Shown: piece after piece, positions 6,878 to 12,462 of the stretch
How the letters are laid out: the number at the start of each line of letters is the position of its first letter
Numbering within the stretch: position 1 is the first letter of the stretch
NCBI GenBank assembly: GCA_002372015.1
Contig: DFIA01000005.1
Span: 1-13,600, forward strand
Direction of reading: 5' to 3'
DNA: 13,600 nt
Origin: Bacteroidales bacterium UBA3709
GTDB taxonomy: Bacteria; Bacteroidota; Bacteroidia; Bacteroidales; UBA932
Translations under genes and position numbers: made by a program
Notes under the pieces: model-generated
Database searches by the model: none
The model's input: only the letters and a program-made list of their open reading frames with translations
Told to the model about the DNA's origin: nothing

Positions 6878-7081
6878 TTACAGCAAACCTCTGGCAATCC
6901 CTGTCGCCGTTGCACTCACGGGCAATTTGTCTTCCCAATACTCCTCCAAGGACTTGTCTGCCTCTTTCATCCAACCCTTTGCGACTTGTTCTGAAACCCC
7001 TAACTTGTTTATCAGATAAGCCTTTACAGCGTTCTTGTAATCGCCTAAATTCTGGTAGTTTTGTCTCTCTTGTTTTGCCAT
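6878..7081 (-). CDS. small cassette protein, 67 aa, paralogue of the 75-aa protein at 5905-6132
   Basis: A 67-residue protein alone in the R4-R5 unit. Family unknown to me. Conserved with its paralogue: the N-terminal helix YKNAVKAYLINKLG, SEQVAKGW, SLEEYWEDKLPVSATATG and the terminal LL. The two sequences agree at roughly half of aligned positions, a duplication older than the perfectly matching repeats. The ATG at 7081 is favoured because its leader (AAAAGAAGAACAAGATA) matches that of the paralogue. The frame also extends to 7165, which would add a hydrophobic stretch (GVILITLPIVVYIGLV) resembling a membrane anchor, so a longer form is possible. WEDK and PVS-x-x-ATG are good anchors for a family search. 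Confidence 0.72.
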   Translation of the reverse strand: MAKQERQNYQNLGDYKNAVKAYLINKLGVSEQVAKGWMKEADKSLEEYWEDKLPVSATATGIARGLL

Positions 7082-7197
7082 TATCTTGTTCTTCTTTTTT
7101 ATTCCCATACTCTTGACCAACCCTATGTAAACGACGATTGGCAGCGTTATCAATATAACGCCCACTCCTGCTCTTAATCAAAAATATCTCCAATAGG

Positions 7198-7713
7198 CTA
7201 ATAATACAATTTATTTTTAGTAAAAAAATGGTTGATTAAAGTACTAAAAGAGCGCTTCTGATTTCCATCTTCTTCCTCGTAAAATTTGGGCGTGGTTTCC
7301 AATAGCAGTACAGCTCCCATTGGATCATTACCTGATTCAAATATTTGAATCCAAGAGTTACAAAACTGTTCTTTTGTATATTTCAAAAGACCTTGTGCTG
7401 GATCGGAAACATACACGCAGTTTTTCTTAATTTTATATACAACCACAAAATGCTTTTGATTCCAATGCACAATGCAAGGCATATTTGCATATTCCAAAAA
7501 TTGATTCCAACTCAATTTTACTCCGATACAACGAAAGCCCATTGTTTGTGCCGCCTCACTTATTCCAAGTAAAGAGATTCCCTCACGTGTTATGTAGCAC
7601 CTTTCTCTTAAGTCAGATAGAGAAAAATGTTTACCATAGAAGTCTGCAATAATCTGTAAGCAGGTGGGCCCACAGTCCATAGAGTCTAATTGTTGGTAGT
7701 GTGGGAAGCGCAT
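7198..7713 (-). CDS. C39 peptidase domain of a bacteriocin-type ABC exporter, truncated at repeat R5
   Basis: A 171-aa frame whose first 150 residues are a complete peptidase C39 domain: Gln8 and catalytic Cys14 in QLDSMDCGPTCL, His88 in WNQKHFVVVY, and Asp104 in SDPAQG. C39 domains cleave double-glycine leader peptides and normally sit at the N-terminus of ABC exporters of about 700 residues with membrane and ATPase domains. Here the linker (LLLETTPKFYEEEDG, the usual transition to the membrane domain) is followed by a few residues and then by repeat-encoded TLINHFFTKNKLYY and a stop. The exporter part is gone, so the protein could at most be a free cytoplasmic peptidase. It starts 1 bp after the stop of the S41 gene, so both were one operon. 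I see no leader-peptide substrate gene nearby. Confidence 0.88.
   Translation of the reverse strand: MRFPHYQQLDSMDCGPTCLQIIADFYGKHFSLSDLRERCYITREGISLLGISEAAQTMGFRCIGVKLSWNQFLEYANMPCIVHWNQKHFVVVYKIKKNCVYVSDPAQGLLKYTKEQFCNSWIQIFESGNDPMGAVLLLETTPKFYEEEDGNQKRSFSTLINHFFTKNKLYY
7208..7242 (+). repeat. cassette repeat R5 (35 bp), fused to the C39 peptidase frame
   Basis: Exact copy of R1. On the minus strand its first codon (ACT at 7242-7240) is codon 158 of the C39 peptidase frame, so the repeat replaces everything downstream of the peptidase domain and supplies its last residues. Confidence 0.95.
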
Positions 7714-7714
7714 A

Positions 7715-9859
7715 TTAGTTTTTTAGACTTTTATTTCTTTTGAGATAAAATATTAGAATACCACAAAATAGCACGATGGCAGCTACTGCCAATGCTATGT
7801 TCCGAAAATTTATTTGTTTATTTTCTATCTCTATAAATTGATCGGATTTTAGGTATTTACCCTCTCTAATAAGCTCTAACGCGTGTTTTAATATCAAATC
7901 TTTTTCGGATAAGAAGAACTCGTCGTAAGTGATAGGCACCTCATAGTCGGGCATCAAACCACGATTGGCCGGCGTTCTTTCTGTAATCTGCTCATCAAAA
8001 ACAGATTTTACCAAAGGGATACGCACAACTATACGAGAATTTGGCAGCATAATGTCCGTAAATTTCAATGCCGTAATAAAATGATAACCACTTGCAGTTT
8101 CTCGGCCAACTGTAACAGCTCTATTGTTGCGCACAAGAATAGATGGAAATAGTGTAGCAGCGGAAACAGAAGTTTCATCCGTAAGTATGTATAGTTTACC
8201 CGAATAGTTTATGATATTATCAGGCACTATAACACTATTAGTTGATTTATAGTAATATCCCCCTCTTTTTTCAAAACCCTCTAAAAGAGCATCATTTATC
8301 AAATCTTTAGTGTAATTGGTAGAGTATTTTAGGGTTGTGCACGTGCTGTCTATTATAACCTTTTCGTACGAATTAAGATTTATTGTTGGTTTTTGAATAA
8401 AGAAACTAACGAGCTTATCTACATTTCTGCTCTCTCCACCCGGATTATTCCTAACATCAATAATCATATTTGGGATATTGCTATATTTTCCTATTGAATC
8501 TGCAATTAGCTCCATCTCTACATCGTTGATATCAAAAGAAGATATGGCAAAATACAAAGTGCTATCATTCAACGAATTAAGGCGTATTTTATTTTTAGAA
8601 CTCTCCATAATATTTTTGTACCGAGCTATTTTGGTAGAACGCACTGGTAAAACTTTAGCGGTGACTGCAGAAGTCCACTCATCTATGTACTGAGAGCCAT
8701 CCGTAAATCTTATCACACTCCTTTTGGGTTTATACACATCATTAAAATACCAATAATTCCAACCTATCAACATATAAGAATCTCTCACGCTGCGATTACT
8801 GCCATCATAGCCCACACAAAACTCCTCTCTTACTTTTTCTATAAGTTCGTGTGCCGACACATCATCTACGCGACAGACAATTTTACCGATATAGTCCTCA
8901 AAACCTGGTTGAACCTGACATACTTTCAAAGTATCCCTTATAGAGCCAAGTCCAAGGTGTGGGACAAAAAGAGGCTCATTTTTTTGTAGAGGAGTAAGTA
9001 TATCTATATGGGTATCGTGGTATAATTTTGCACTACAAACAGAGCGTATGATATTATAAAATTGCTCATAACTCAAGCCTTCTCCTATTTGAGTAAATGC
9101 CTCTTTCTTAAAGAATTGCACCTGTTCTTCTGTTACAATCTCATTTGCAGACGGAAAACTCTCTCTAAAGGCCGTTAAAAGAATTTCCAAATCTTCTTTA
9201 GCTTGCGCAGAAGATAAATATTCTGGTTTAGTTACTTTTTGAGGAGGAATAAAGCTGCTTTTTAACCCAAAAAGAGTCATCGGATCCTGCACCATACCAC
9301 CTTTCTCATAAACAGAAAGTTTTATGTGGGGTTGAGAGAACTTTTTATATGCGTATGCAACAAATCCTAAAGTATCTCCTCTTTTTATTTTTTGACCGCT
9401 TTTATATGCAATATCGCCGCTAAGTCCTTCTATGGAAAGGACTTGTTTTTTTCCAAAATTTATAGAGATTGTTCCGCTATAATACTTTTCAAAAGGATCC
9501 TCTTTTTTACTGCTTAAAACCCTCTTTTTTGCAGAATTAAAAGAATCTCCGTTTTTAAAATCATACCAGCTCGTAGTACTTTGCAAATTATGAAAAATAA
9601 CAACTCCCCAATTTTCTAATATCCCATCTACGGGAGAAATTACAGGTGCTCCTTCTTTAGCTTCTATAAATAGGTCATTAAAATTTAACTCCTTATCTAT
9701 GTATTGTTGTGGTTTTGAAATGATTCCCTCACCTGTTTTTTGTCCGCATATCGGCCACAGCCAAGGCTCGTTTTGTTGAGCAGAGACAGAGAAGAGTGCG
9801 CAAAAGAACACCACAAATAGTAACAAATTTTTACCGGCTTTATTTACATAGCGTCTCAT
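7715..9859 (-). CDS. membrane-anchored S41 peptidase with N-terminal M23-like domain
   Basis: A 714-residue envelope protein. Residues 1-27 are a signal peptide (cleavage likely after SVSA). Residues 55-200 resemble a LytM/M23 peptidase (EGAPVISPVDGILENW, later KIKRGDTLGFVAY and QPHIKLSVYE). The metal-binding H-x-x-x-D and H-x-H positions are not conserved (NFNDLF; PHIK), so this part is probably non-catalytic. Residues 220-660 are a C-terminal-processing (S41) peptidase: IIDVRNNPGG (466-475), the nucleophile region TSVSAAT with likely Ser566, GRETASGYHF, and NRGLMPDYEVP (632-642). Residues 687-706 form a transmembrane helix followed by a basic tail, so the enzyme would face the periplasm. 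It precedes the C39 gene by 1 bp, suggesting a role with exported peptides. The IS256 relic ends 28 bp before its ATG, so its original promoter is probably lost. Confidence 0.85.
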   Translation of the reverse strand: MRRYVNKAGKNLLLFVVFFCALFSVSAQQNEPWLWPICGQKTGEGIISKPQQYIDKELNFNDLFIEAKEGAPVISPVDGILENWGVVIFHNLQSTTSWYDFKNGDSFNSAKKRVLSSKKEDPFEKYYSGTISINFGKKQVLSIEGLSGDIAYKSGQKIKRGDTLGFVAYAYKKFSQPHIKLSVYEKGGMVQDPMTLFGLKSSFIPPQKVTKPEYLSSAQAKEDLEILLTAFRESFPSANEIVTEEQVQFFKKEAFTQIGEGLSYEQFYNIIRSVCSAKLYHDTHIDILTPLQKNEPLFVPHLGLGSIRDTLKVCQVQPGFEDYIGKIVCRVDDVSAHELIEKVREEFCVGYDGSNRSVRDSYMLIGWNYWYFNDVYKPKRSVIRFTDGSQYIDEWTSAVTAKVLPVRSTKIARYKNIMESSKNKIRLNSLNDSTLYFAISSFDINDVEMELIADSIGKYSNIPNMIIDVRNNPGGESRNVDKLVSFFIQKPTINLNSYEKVIIDSTCTTLKYSTNYTKDLINDALLEGFEKRGGYYYKSTNSVIVPDNIINYSGKLYILTDETSVSAATLFPSILVRNNRAVTVGRETASGYHFITALKFTDIMLPNSRIVVRIPLVKSVFDEQITERTPANRGLMPDYEVPITYDEFFLSEKDLILKHALELIREGKYLKSDQFIEIENKQINFRNIALAVAAIVLFCGILIFYLKRNKSLKN

Positions 9860-9887
9860 AAATTAATGAATTTTATTTAATTCTTAA

Positions 9888-10480
9888 GCGGCACTGTACA
9901 GAGTTTTGTGTAAATGACAATTTCTGGTTGTTATCATAGTCTGATTCTGTCTTCAAATATAGCAATAAACTGGTTAAGAATCATTCCCCAGTTTCTGATA
10001 GGCATAGTCCACTTCTTCTCAATCTCTTGTATTGCAAGAAATACGGACTTTTTCACGGCATCGTCGCTGGGGTAAGAGATTTTCGCTTTTGTATATTTCC
10101 GAATCTTTCCGTTGAGGTTCTCTATCAGGTTCGTAGTGTATATTATCTTCCTGATTTCCATAGGAAAACTGAAGAAAGTCGTAAGATCATCCCAGATAGA
10201 TATCACGCATTTCCTCCTCTATGTCGGAGACGCTTATACCCTTGGCATACAGGGATATGACCAGCTTCTCCAGAGAGAATCCGCGATGTGCGTGGCGGGG
10301 AACTGCCAGAGGCTCGAAGGTACCGTTGCGGTCACGCATCATTGACACTGCCCACTCGCACATAGCTTTGGAAAAGTGGTAGCCGTAACTGCTGAGATAG
10401 TCGTCCATCCCAGCCGGCCTTGTCTCGTAGGAATCTAATCTATCCCTTGCGGGGTGTGGATTTTAAAATTCTGTTACAAA
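9888..10480 (-). mobile_element. internally deleted IS256-family element (about 0.6 kb)
   Basis: The element carries both ends of an IS256-type transposase gene but little in between. The right end begins near GGCACTGTACAGAGTTTTGTG (from 9888). The left end, read on the minus strand from about 10475, is TGTAACAGAATTTTAAAAT. The shared ACAGA(A/G)TTTT core suggests imperfect terminal inverted repeats. Exact ends and target duplication could not be fixed. A full element is about twice as long, so this copy cannot move by itself. Confidence 0.65.
9934..10408 (-). pseudogene. IS256-family transposase relic, central part deleted
   Basis: Two frames join at 10187-10206. The upstream one (10408-10187) has the N-terminal signature DRNGTFEP, LEKLVISLYAKGISVSDIEEEMRDIY. 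The downstream one (10206-9934, shifted by one base) has the C-terminal signature FPMEIRKIIYTTNLIENLNG followed by RKYTKAK and NQFIAIFEDRIRL. The DDE catalytic region that should separate DIY from the W-x-x-L...FPMEIRK block is missing (roughly 200 codons), and the join is out of frame. The first 25 residues of the N-terminal frame also look scrambled. Inactive. Confidence 0.85.
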
Positions 10481-10489
10481 TATACGAAT

Positions 10490-10924
10490 TCAGTCTTTGT
10501 CAACTTTCTTAAATGCTTCTTCCGGATTTATGATTGGAATTGGCATATCTTGTAATACCGTATCTTTAAGGCGTATGGCAATCATACCACGCATCGTACT
10601 GTATGAAATACTAATCAATATGGGCAAAATATCAACCCTATCTTTTATATCAGTATCAGAGAACAATATGATTTCTGCCTTGTTCTTGATGTTATATATG
10701 AAAGCACATTCATAAAAAAAGACATCTTCGCCTTTATAAATATAATGGAAGCGTAGTGATAACTTGATAGAATCGCCTTCCAAGTTATCGGCTTTCCATT
10801 CTGTCTTGTAATTGATATTCTCGGTTATGCTTTTTTCTTTCAAGACAGAAGATGTGGTATATTTTACTTCTATGCATTTGGCAATAGAAAGTTCCACTGT
10901 TTTTTTGTTTTCTTGCTTGCCCAT
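10490..10924 (-). CDS. SecB-like chaperone of a toxin-antitoxin-chaperone (TAC) module
   Basis: A 144-residue protein, third gene of the TA operon. SecB-like features are a beta-rich core (SIKLSLRFHYIYKGEDVFFYECAFIYNIKNKAE) and a C-terminal helix ending SYSTMRGMIAIRLKDT then DMPIPIINPEEA, where SecB proteins have a YxRxxI-type helix followed by LP-x-x-P/NP. In TAC systems (for example Mycobacterium tuberculosis HigBA-Rv1957) such a chaperone binds a C-terminal extension of the antitoxin and protects it from proteolysis. The position directly after higA, with a 55-bp overlap of frames, fits this role better than general Sec export. The ATG at 10924 gives the normal SecB length. There is no signal peptide, so it would act in the cytoplasm. 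Other possibility: an unrelated small beta protein; I rate this lower because of the gene order. Confidence 0.68.
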   Translation of the reverse strand: MGKQENKKTVELSIAKCIEVKYTTSSVLKEKSITENINYKTEWKADNLEGDSIKLSLRFHYIYKGEDVFFYECAFIYNIKNKAEIILFSDTDIKDRVDILPILISISYSTMRGMIAIRLKDTVLQDMPIPIINPEEAFKKVDKD

Positions 10925-11289
10925 GATGATTTAGGTTTTACTGATAAACAGAAGCTTACAGAGACTTTTGGGTATAATGTATGCATATTGCCTTCTGTCA
11001 AATTCAGCCTATGCATAGCAATCCGGTTCAGGAAGTCTTCACCGATTGTTTCTGAAATTTTGGCGAACGTCCTTGTGGTGAAATTATGTACACCACTAAG
11101 CCATTTAGAAACTTCCGATTCTCGTTTGCCGAGGCGATTGGCAAATTCCGCTTGCGTCCAGCCTTTTTCTTTCAAAACATCGTGAAGCACTTTTGCCGTA
11201 TCAAAAGAGTACCCAACATCATATTTTATAAATGAAGGGACTTTTGACAATGCTTCTGCTACAAAGGGGTCGGTATAAATCTTCTTCAT
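10870..11289 (-). CDS. higA: HigA/XRE-type antitoxin with C-terminal extension
   Basis: A 139-aa protein with an XRE helix-turn-helix at about residues 36-84: LKEKGWTQAEFANRLGKRES, SEVSKWLSGVHNFT, FAKISETIG. This is the standard antitoxin fold that binds DNA and represses its own operon. Residues 90-139 form an extension without HTH character, with aromatic and basic residues (HTLYPKV, SSWASKKTKKQWNF). It overlaps the start of the SecB-like gene by 55 bp. In TAC antitoxins the matching region is the chaperone-addiction segment, an aggregation-prone tail bound by the SecB-like partner, which I infer here from position only. The gene begins 5 bp after the toxin stop. The toxin-first order is typical of hig operons. 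The palindrome at 11734-11756 is a plausible binding site. Confidence 0.82.
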   Translation of the reverse strand: MKKIYTDPFVAEALSKVPSFIKYDVGYSFDTAKVLHDVLKEKGWTQAEFANRLGKRESEVSKWLSGVHNFTTRTFAKISETIGEDFLNRIAMHRLNLTEGNMHTLYPKVSVSFCLSVKPKSSWASKKTKKQWNFLLPNA

Positions 11290-11294
11290 ATAAT

Positions 11295-11678
11295 CTATAT
11301 TGCAAGAATGATATTTGGTATTTCATTTTCAATAACATATCCTTCACGTTCCAGCGAAATAAGTTTTTTATCTATTTTCTGAAGCGTCTCTACGCATTGT
11401 TTAAGATACTTGTCTTTTTGATAAACGTCAACACTCTTCACTCCTCCATTGCCAATAATTAGCAGTTTATCAAACAGATGAAGGCAATATAAGCGTAACT
11501 CAGAGCGGATTTTAGTGCCTGGTTTCTTCTTGACCGCAGTAGGAATAGCATAAACCCTATCTTTCATTTTCCCCTCATTTCTGAAAAACCGTTCCAAAAT
11601 CCCATTTTCACCCATCTTCTCAACAGCGGTAATAATGCGGTTGAAATCGTCCAATAAATATGGGTCAGACCTTTTCAT
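11295..11678 (-). CDS. higB: HigB/RelE-like toxin
   Basis: A 127-residue protein, first gene of the three-gene operon. The pattern RSELRLYCLHLFDKLLIIGNGGVK (near 58-81) is that of HigB/RelE-type toxins of Bacteroidetes: a central R-x-Y beta strand, then a buried strand and a G-x-GG turn, preceded by a basic KKKPGTKIR loop and followed by a helix (VETLQKIDKKLISLEREG). Proteins of this fold cut mRNA, usually on the ribosome. Identification rests on the fold pattern and on the XRE antitoxin 5 bp downstream. The N-terminal part (YLLDDFNRIITAVEKMGENG) is longer than in minimal RelE. The ATG at 11678 follows a promoter-like sequence by only about 18 bp. Confidence 0.75.
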   Translation of the reverse strand: MKRSDPYLLDDFNRIITAVEKMGENGILERFFRNEGKMKDRVYAIPTAVKKKPGTKIRSELRLYCLHLFDKLLIIGNGGVKSVDVYQKDKYLKQCVETLQKIDKKLISLEREGYVIENEIPNIILAI

Positions 11679-11696
11679 TCCAGCTTATTTTGGTTA

Positions 11697-11728
11697 CAAG
11701 ATTACAAAACAAATTCTGAAAAAACAAA
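11697..11728 (-). promoter_or_regulatory. Bacteroidetes-type promoter of the TAC operon
   Basis: On the minus strand TTTG (11728-11725) is followed after 20 bp by TAATCTTG (11704-11697), one mismatch from TAnnTTTG. Spacing of 19-21 bp is the Bacteroidetes sigma-ABfr pattern. The expected transcript would start about a dozen bases before the higB ATG. Confidence 0.55.
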
Positions 11729-11733
11729 CTTTC

Positions 11734-11756
11734 TTCACTTAAAAGTGAATTTAAGT
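11734..11756. promoter_or_regulatory. palindromic operator candidate for HigA
   Basis: TTCACTTAAAAGTGAA (11734-11749) is a perfect 7-2-7 inverted repeat directly upstream of the -33 box. A second overlapping inverted pair, ACTTAAA (11737-11743) and TTTAAGT (11750-11756), uses the same half-site. Such nested half-sites next to the promoter are typical for TA autorepression. Confidence 0.6.
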
Positions 11757-11770
11757 AATTTATTTTTAGT
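11757..11770 (+). repeat. half cassette repeat R6, interrupted by an IS4-type end
   Basis: AATTTATTTTTAGT is identical to the first 14 bases of R1-R5 and then changes abruptly to CACTAGTGTCCACT, the apparent tip of the IS4-like element. The second half of the repeat is not found in the window. It sits upstream of the TAC operon, in the same position the other repeats take relative to their cassette genes. Confidence 0.6.
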
Positions 11771-12151
11771 CACTAGTGTCCACTAAAAATTAATATTCGT
11801 TCTTTGAAATTATTGAATATTAGGTAAATGTAGAGATTTTAAGACCGCAACGATTTGAATTTATCTTTGCCAGACTAACCTCGAATGGCAATGAATAAAG
11901 GAAAATTCGTGTTCTCGCAGCTTTTATCCTTCCTTGATCCATACGTATTCCTCAGAATAGCAAAGAAATACGATGGCGATAAATATGTCAAACACTTTGC
12001 CTGCTGGAATCAGCTTGCTGTTCTTATGTTCGGCCAACTGTCTAACTGAGAGAGTCTTAGGGATATGGTGTTTGCAACTCAAGCCCATTGAACAAAGGCA
12101 TATCACCTTGGGTTTGGCAAAGCTGCAACCAAGAGTAACCTCTCAAAAGCC
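11771..12151 (+). mobile_element. 5' part of an IS4-family insertion sequence
   Basis: The element starts at CACTAGTGTCCACT (11771), inside repeat R6, has a leader of about 120 bp with the -7-like TATCTTTG at 11862-11869, and then the first 87 codons of a decayed transposase. It breaks off at 12151 where btuC-like sequence begins, so the right end is missing. Confidence 0.6.
11891..12151 (+). pseudogene. IS4-family (DUF4372-type) transposase relic
   Basis: From ATG 11891 the frame reads MNKGKFVFSQLLSFLDPY, KYDGDKYVKHFACWNQLAVLMFGQLSN, stop, ESLRDMVFATQAH, stop, TKAYHLGFGKAATKSNLSKA. This is the N-terminal domain of the IS4-type transposases common in Bacteroidales. Both stops are TGA (12047-12049 and 12089-12091), at positions where the family usually has Arg, consistent with C-to-T changes of CGA. 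The DDE catalytic domain is absent. The last codons share AAAGCC with btuC, which looks like a microhomology join. Confidence 0.85.
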
Positions 12152-12249
12152 TGTGGAAGTCTTGATTTGAGTATTATATTGGAGAATATCTCGTTAGACC
12201 TATTGCCGAAGAGGATGCTGAAAGTGTCTGCAACAGAAATCTTGATGCT
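12145..12249 (-). pseudogene. relic of a second btuC-like permease gene
   Basis: Minus-strand codons read SIKISVADTFSILFG then NRSNEIFSNIILKSRLPQA, collinear with residues 27-60 of the intact permease (SVKIPVADVLSILFG ERSNEIFSN IILKSRLPQA). At DNA level about 53 bases (12145-12197 against 4325-4377) differ at only one position; the remaining half is much more diverged (around 60 percent by eye). The rest of the gene is missing: the IS4 relic lies on the 3' side, and no hydrophobic N-terminus is recognisable on the 5' side. It shows that a permease-like gene once followed btuF here. Confidence 0.85.
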
Positions 12250-12462
12250 ATATTCACGCAAACATTCCCAAGTATATTGGTAAAGCGGTTTTTATTAAAA
12301 ATAGACTATTTTTGTGTTACGGTATATATATAGTCAAATTGAATTTTTACTATGAAAAAAATAAGGAACTAAAGATTTTTTTTCAGCAATACGCATAATC
12401 CTTCCCAACCCTCCATATTTGCAAAGCCTAACGATAGTTATTGGTTACAAAAAGTAGAGAAT
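12250..12462. other. AT-rich decayed spacer between the btuC relic and btuF
   Basis: No complete gene. A short plus-strand open stretch ending at TAA 12472-12474 (NPSQPSIFAKPND then YWLQKVENLFQ) looks faintly coding and could be the tail of a lost gene converging on btuF. No hairpin followed by a T-run is clear. TATATATATAG at about 12323 is simple AT sequence. Confidence 0.3.

Noticed and set aside
6825..7193. A 122-aa minus-strand frame across the 67-aa gene
   Set aside because: It overlaps the 67-aa gene in another frame and ends inside R4. The paralogy between the 67- and 75-aa proteins supports the latter frame. The segment SGRYIDNAANRRLHRVGQEYG looks somewhat protein-like, but I could not support it as a gene.
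5285..7242. CRISPR array formed by the 35-bp repeats
   Set aside because: Intervals are 247-630 bp and contain genes with paralogy and leaders, not 30-40-bp spacers. The repeat also lacks the end structure I would expect of a II-C repeat.
5285..7242. Classical integron attC sites
   Set aside because: GTTGATT in the repeat resembles the GTTRRRY core but does not fit it fully, there is no matching RYYYAAC partner at conserved distance, and no integrase gene is present. Only the analogy is kept.
12290..12345. Promoter or terminator in the TATATATATA stretch
   Set aside because: Simple AT-rich sequence without a correctly spaced TTTG/TAnnTTTG pair or a stem followed by a T-run.
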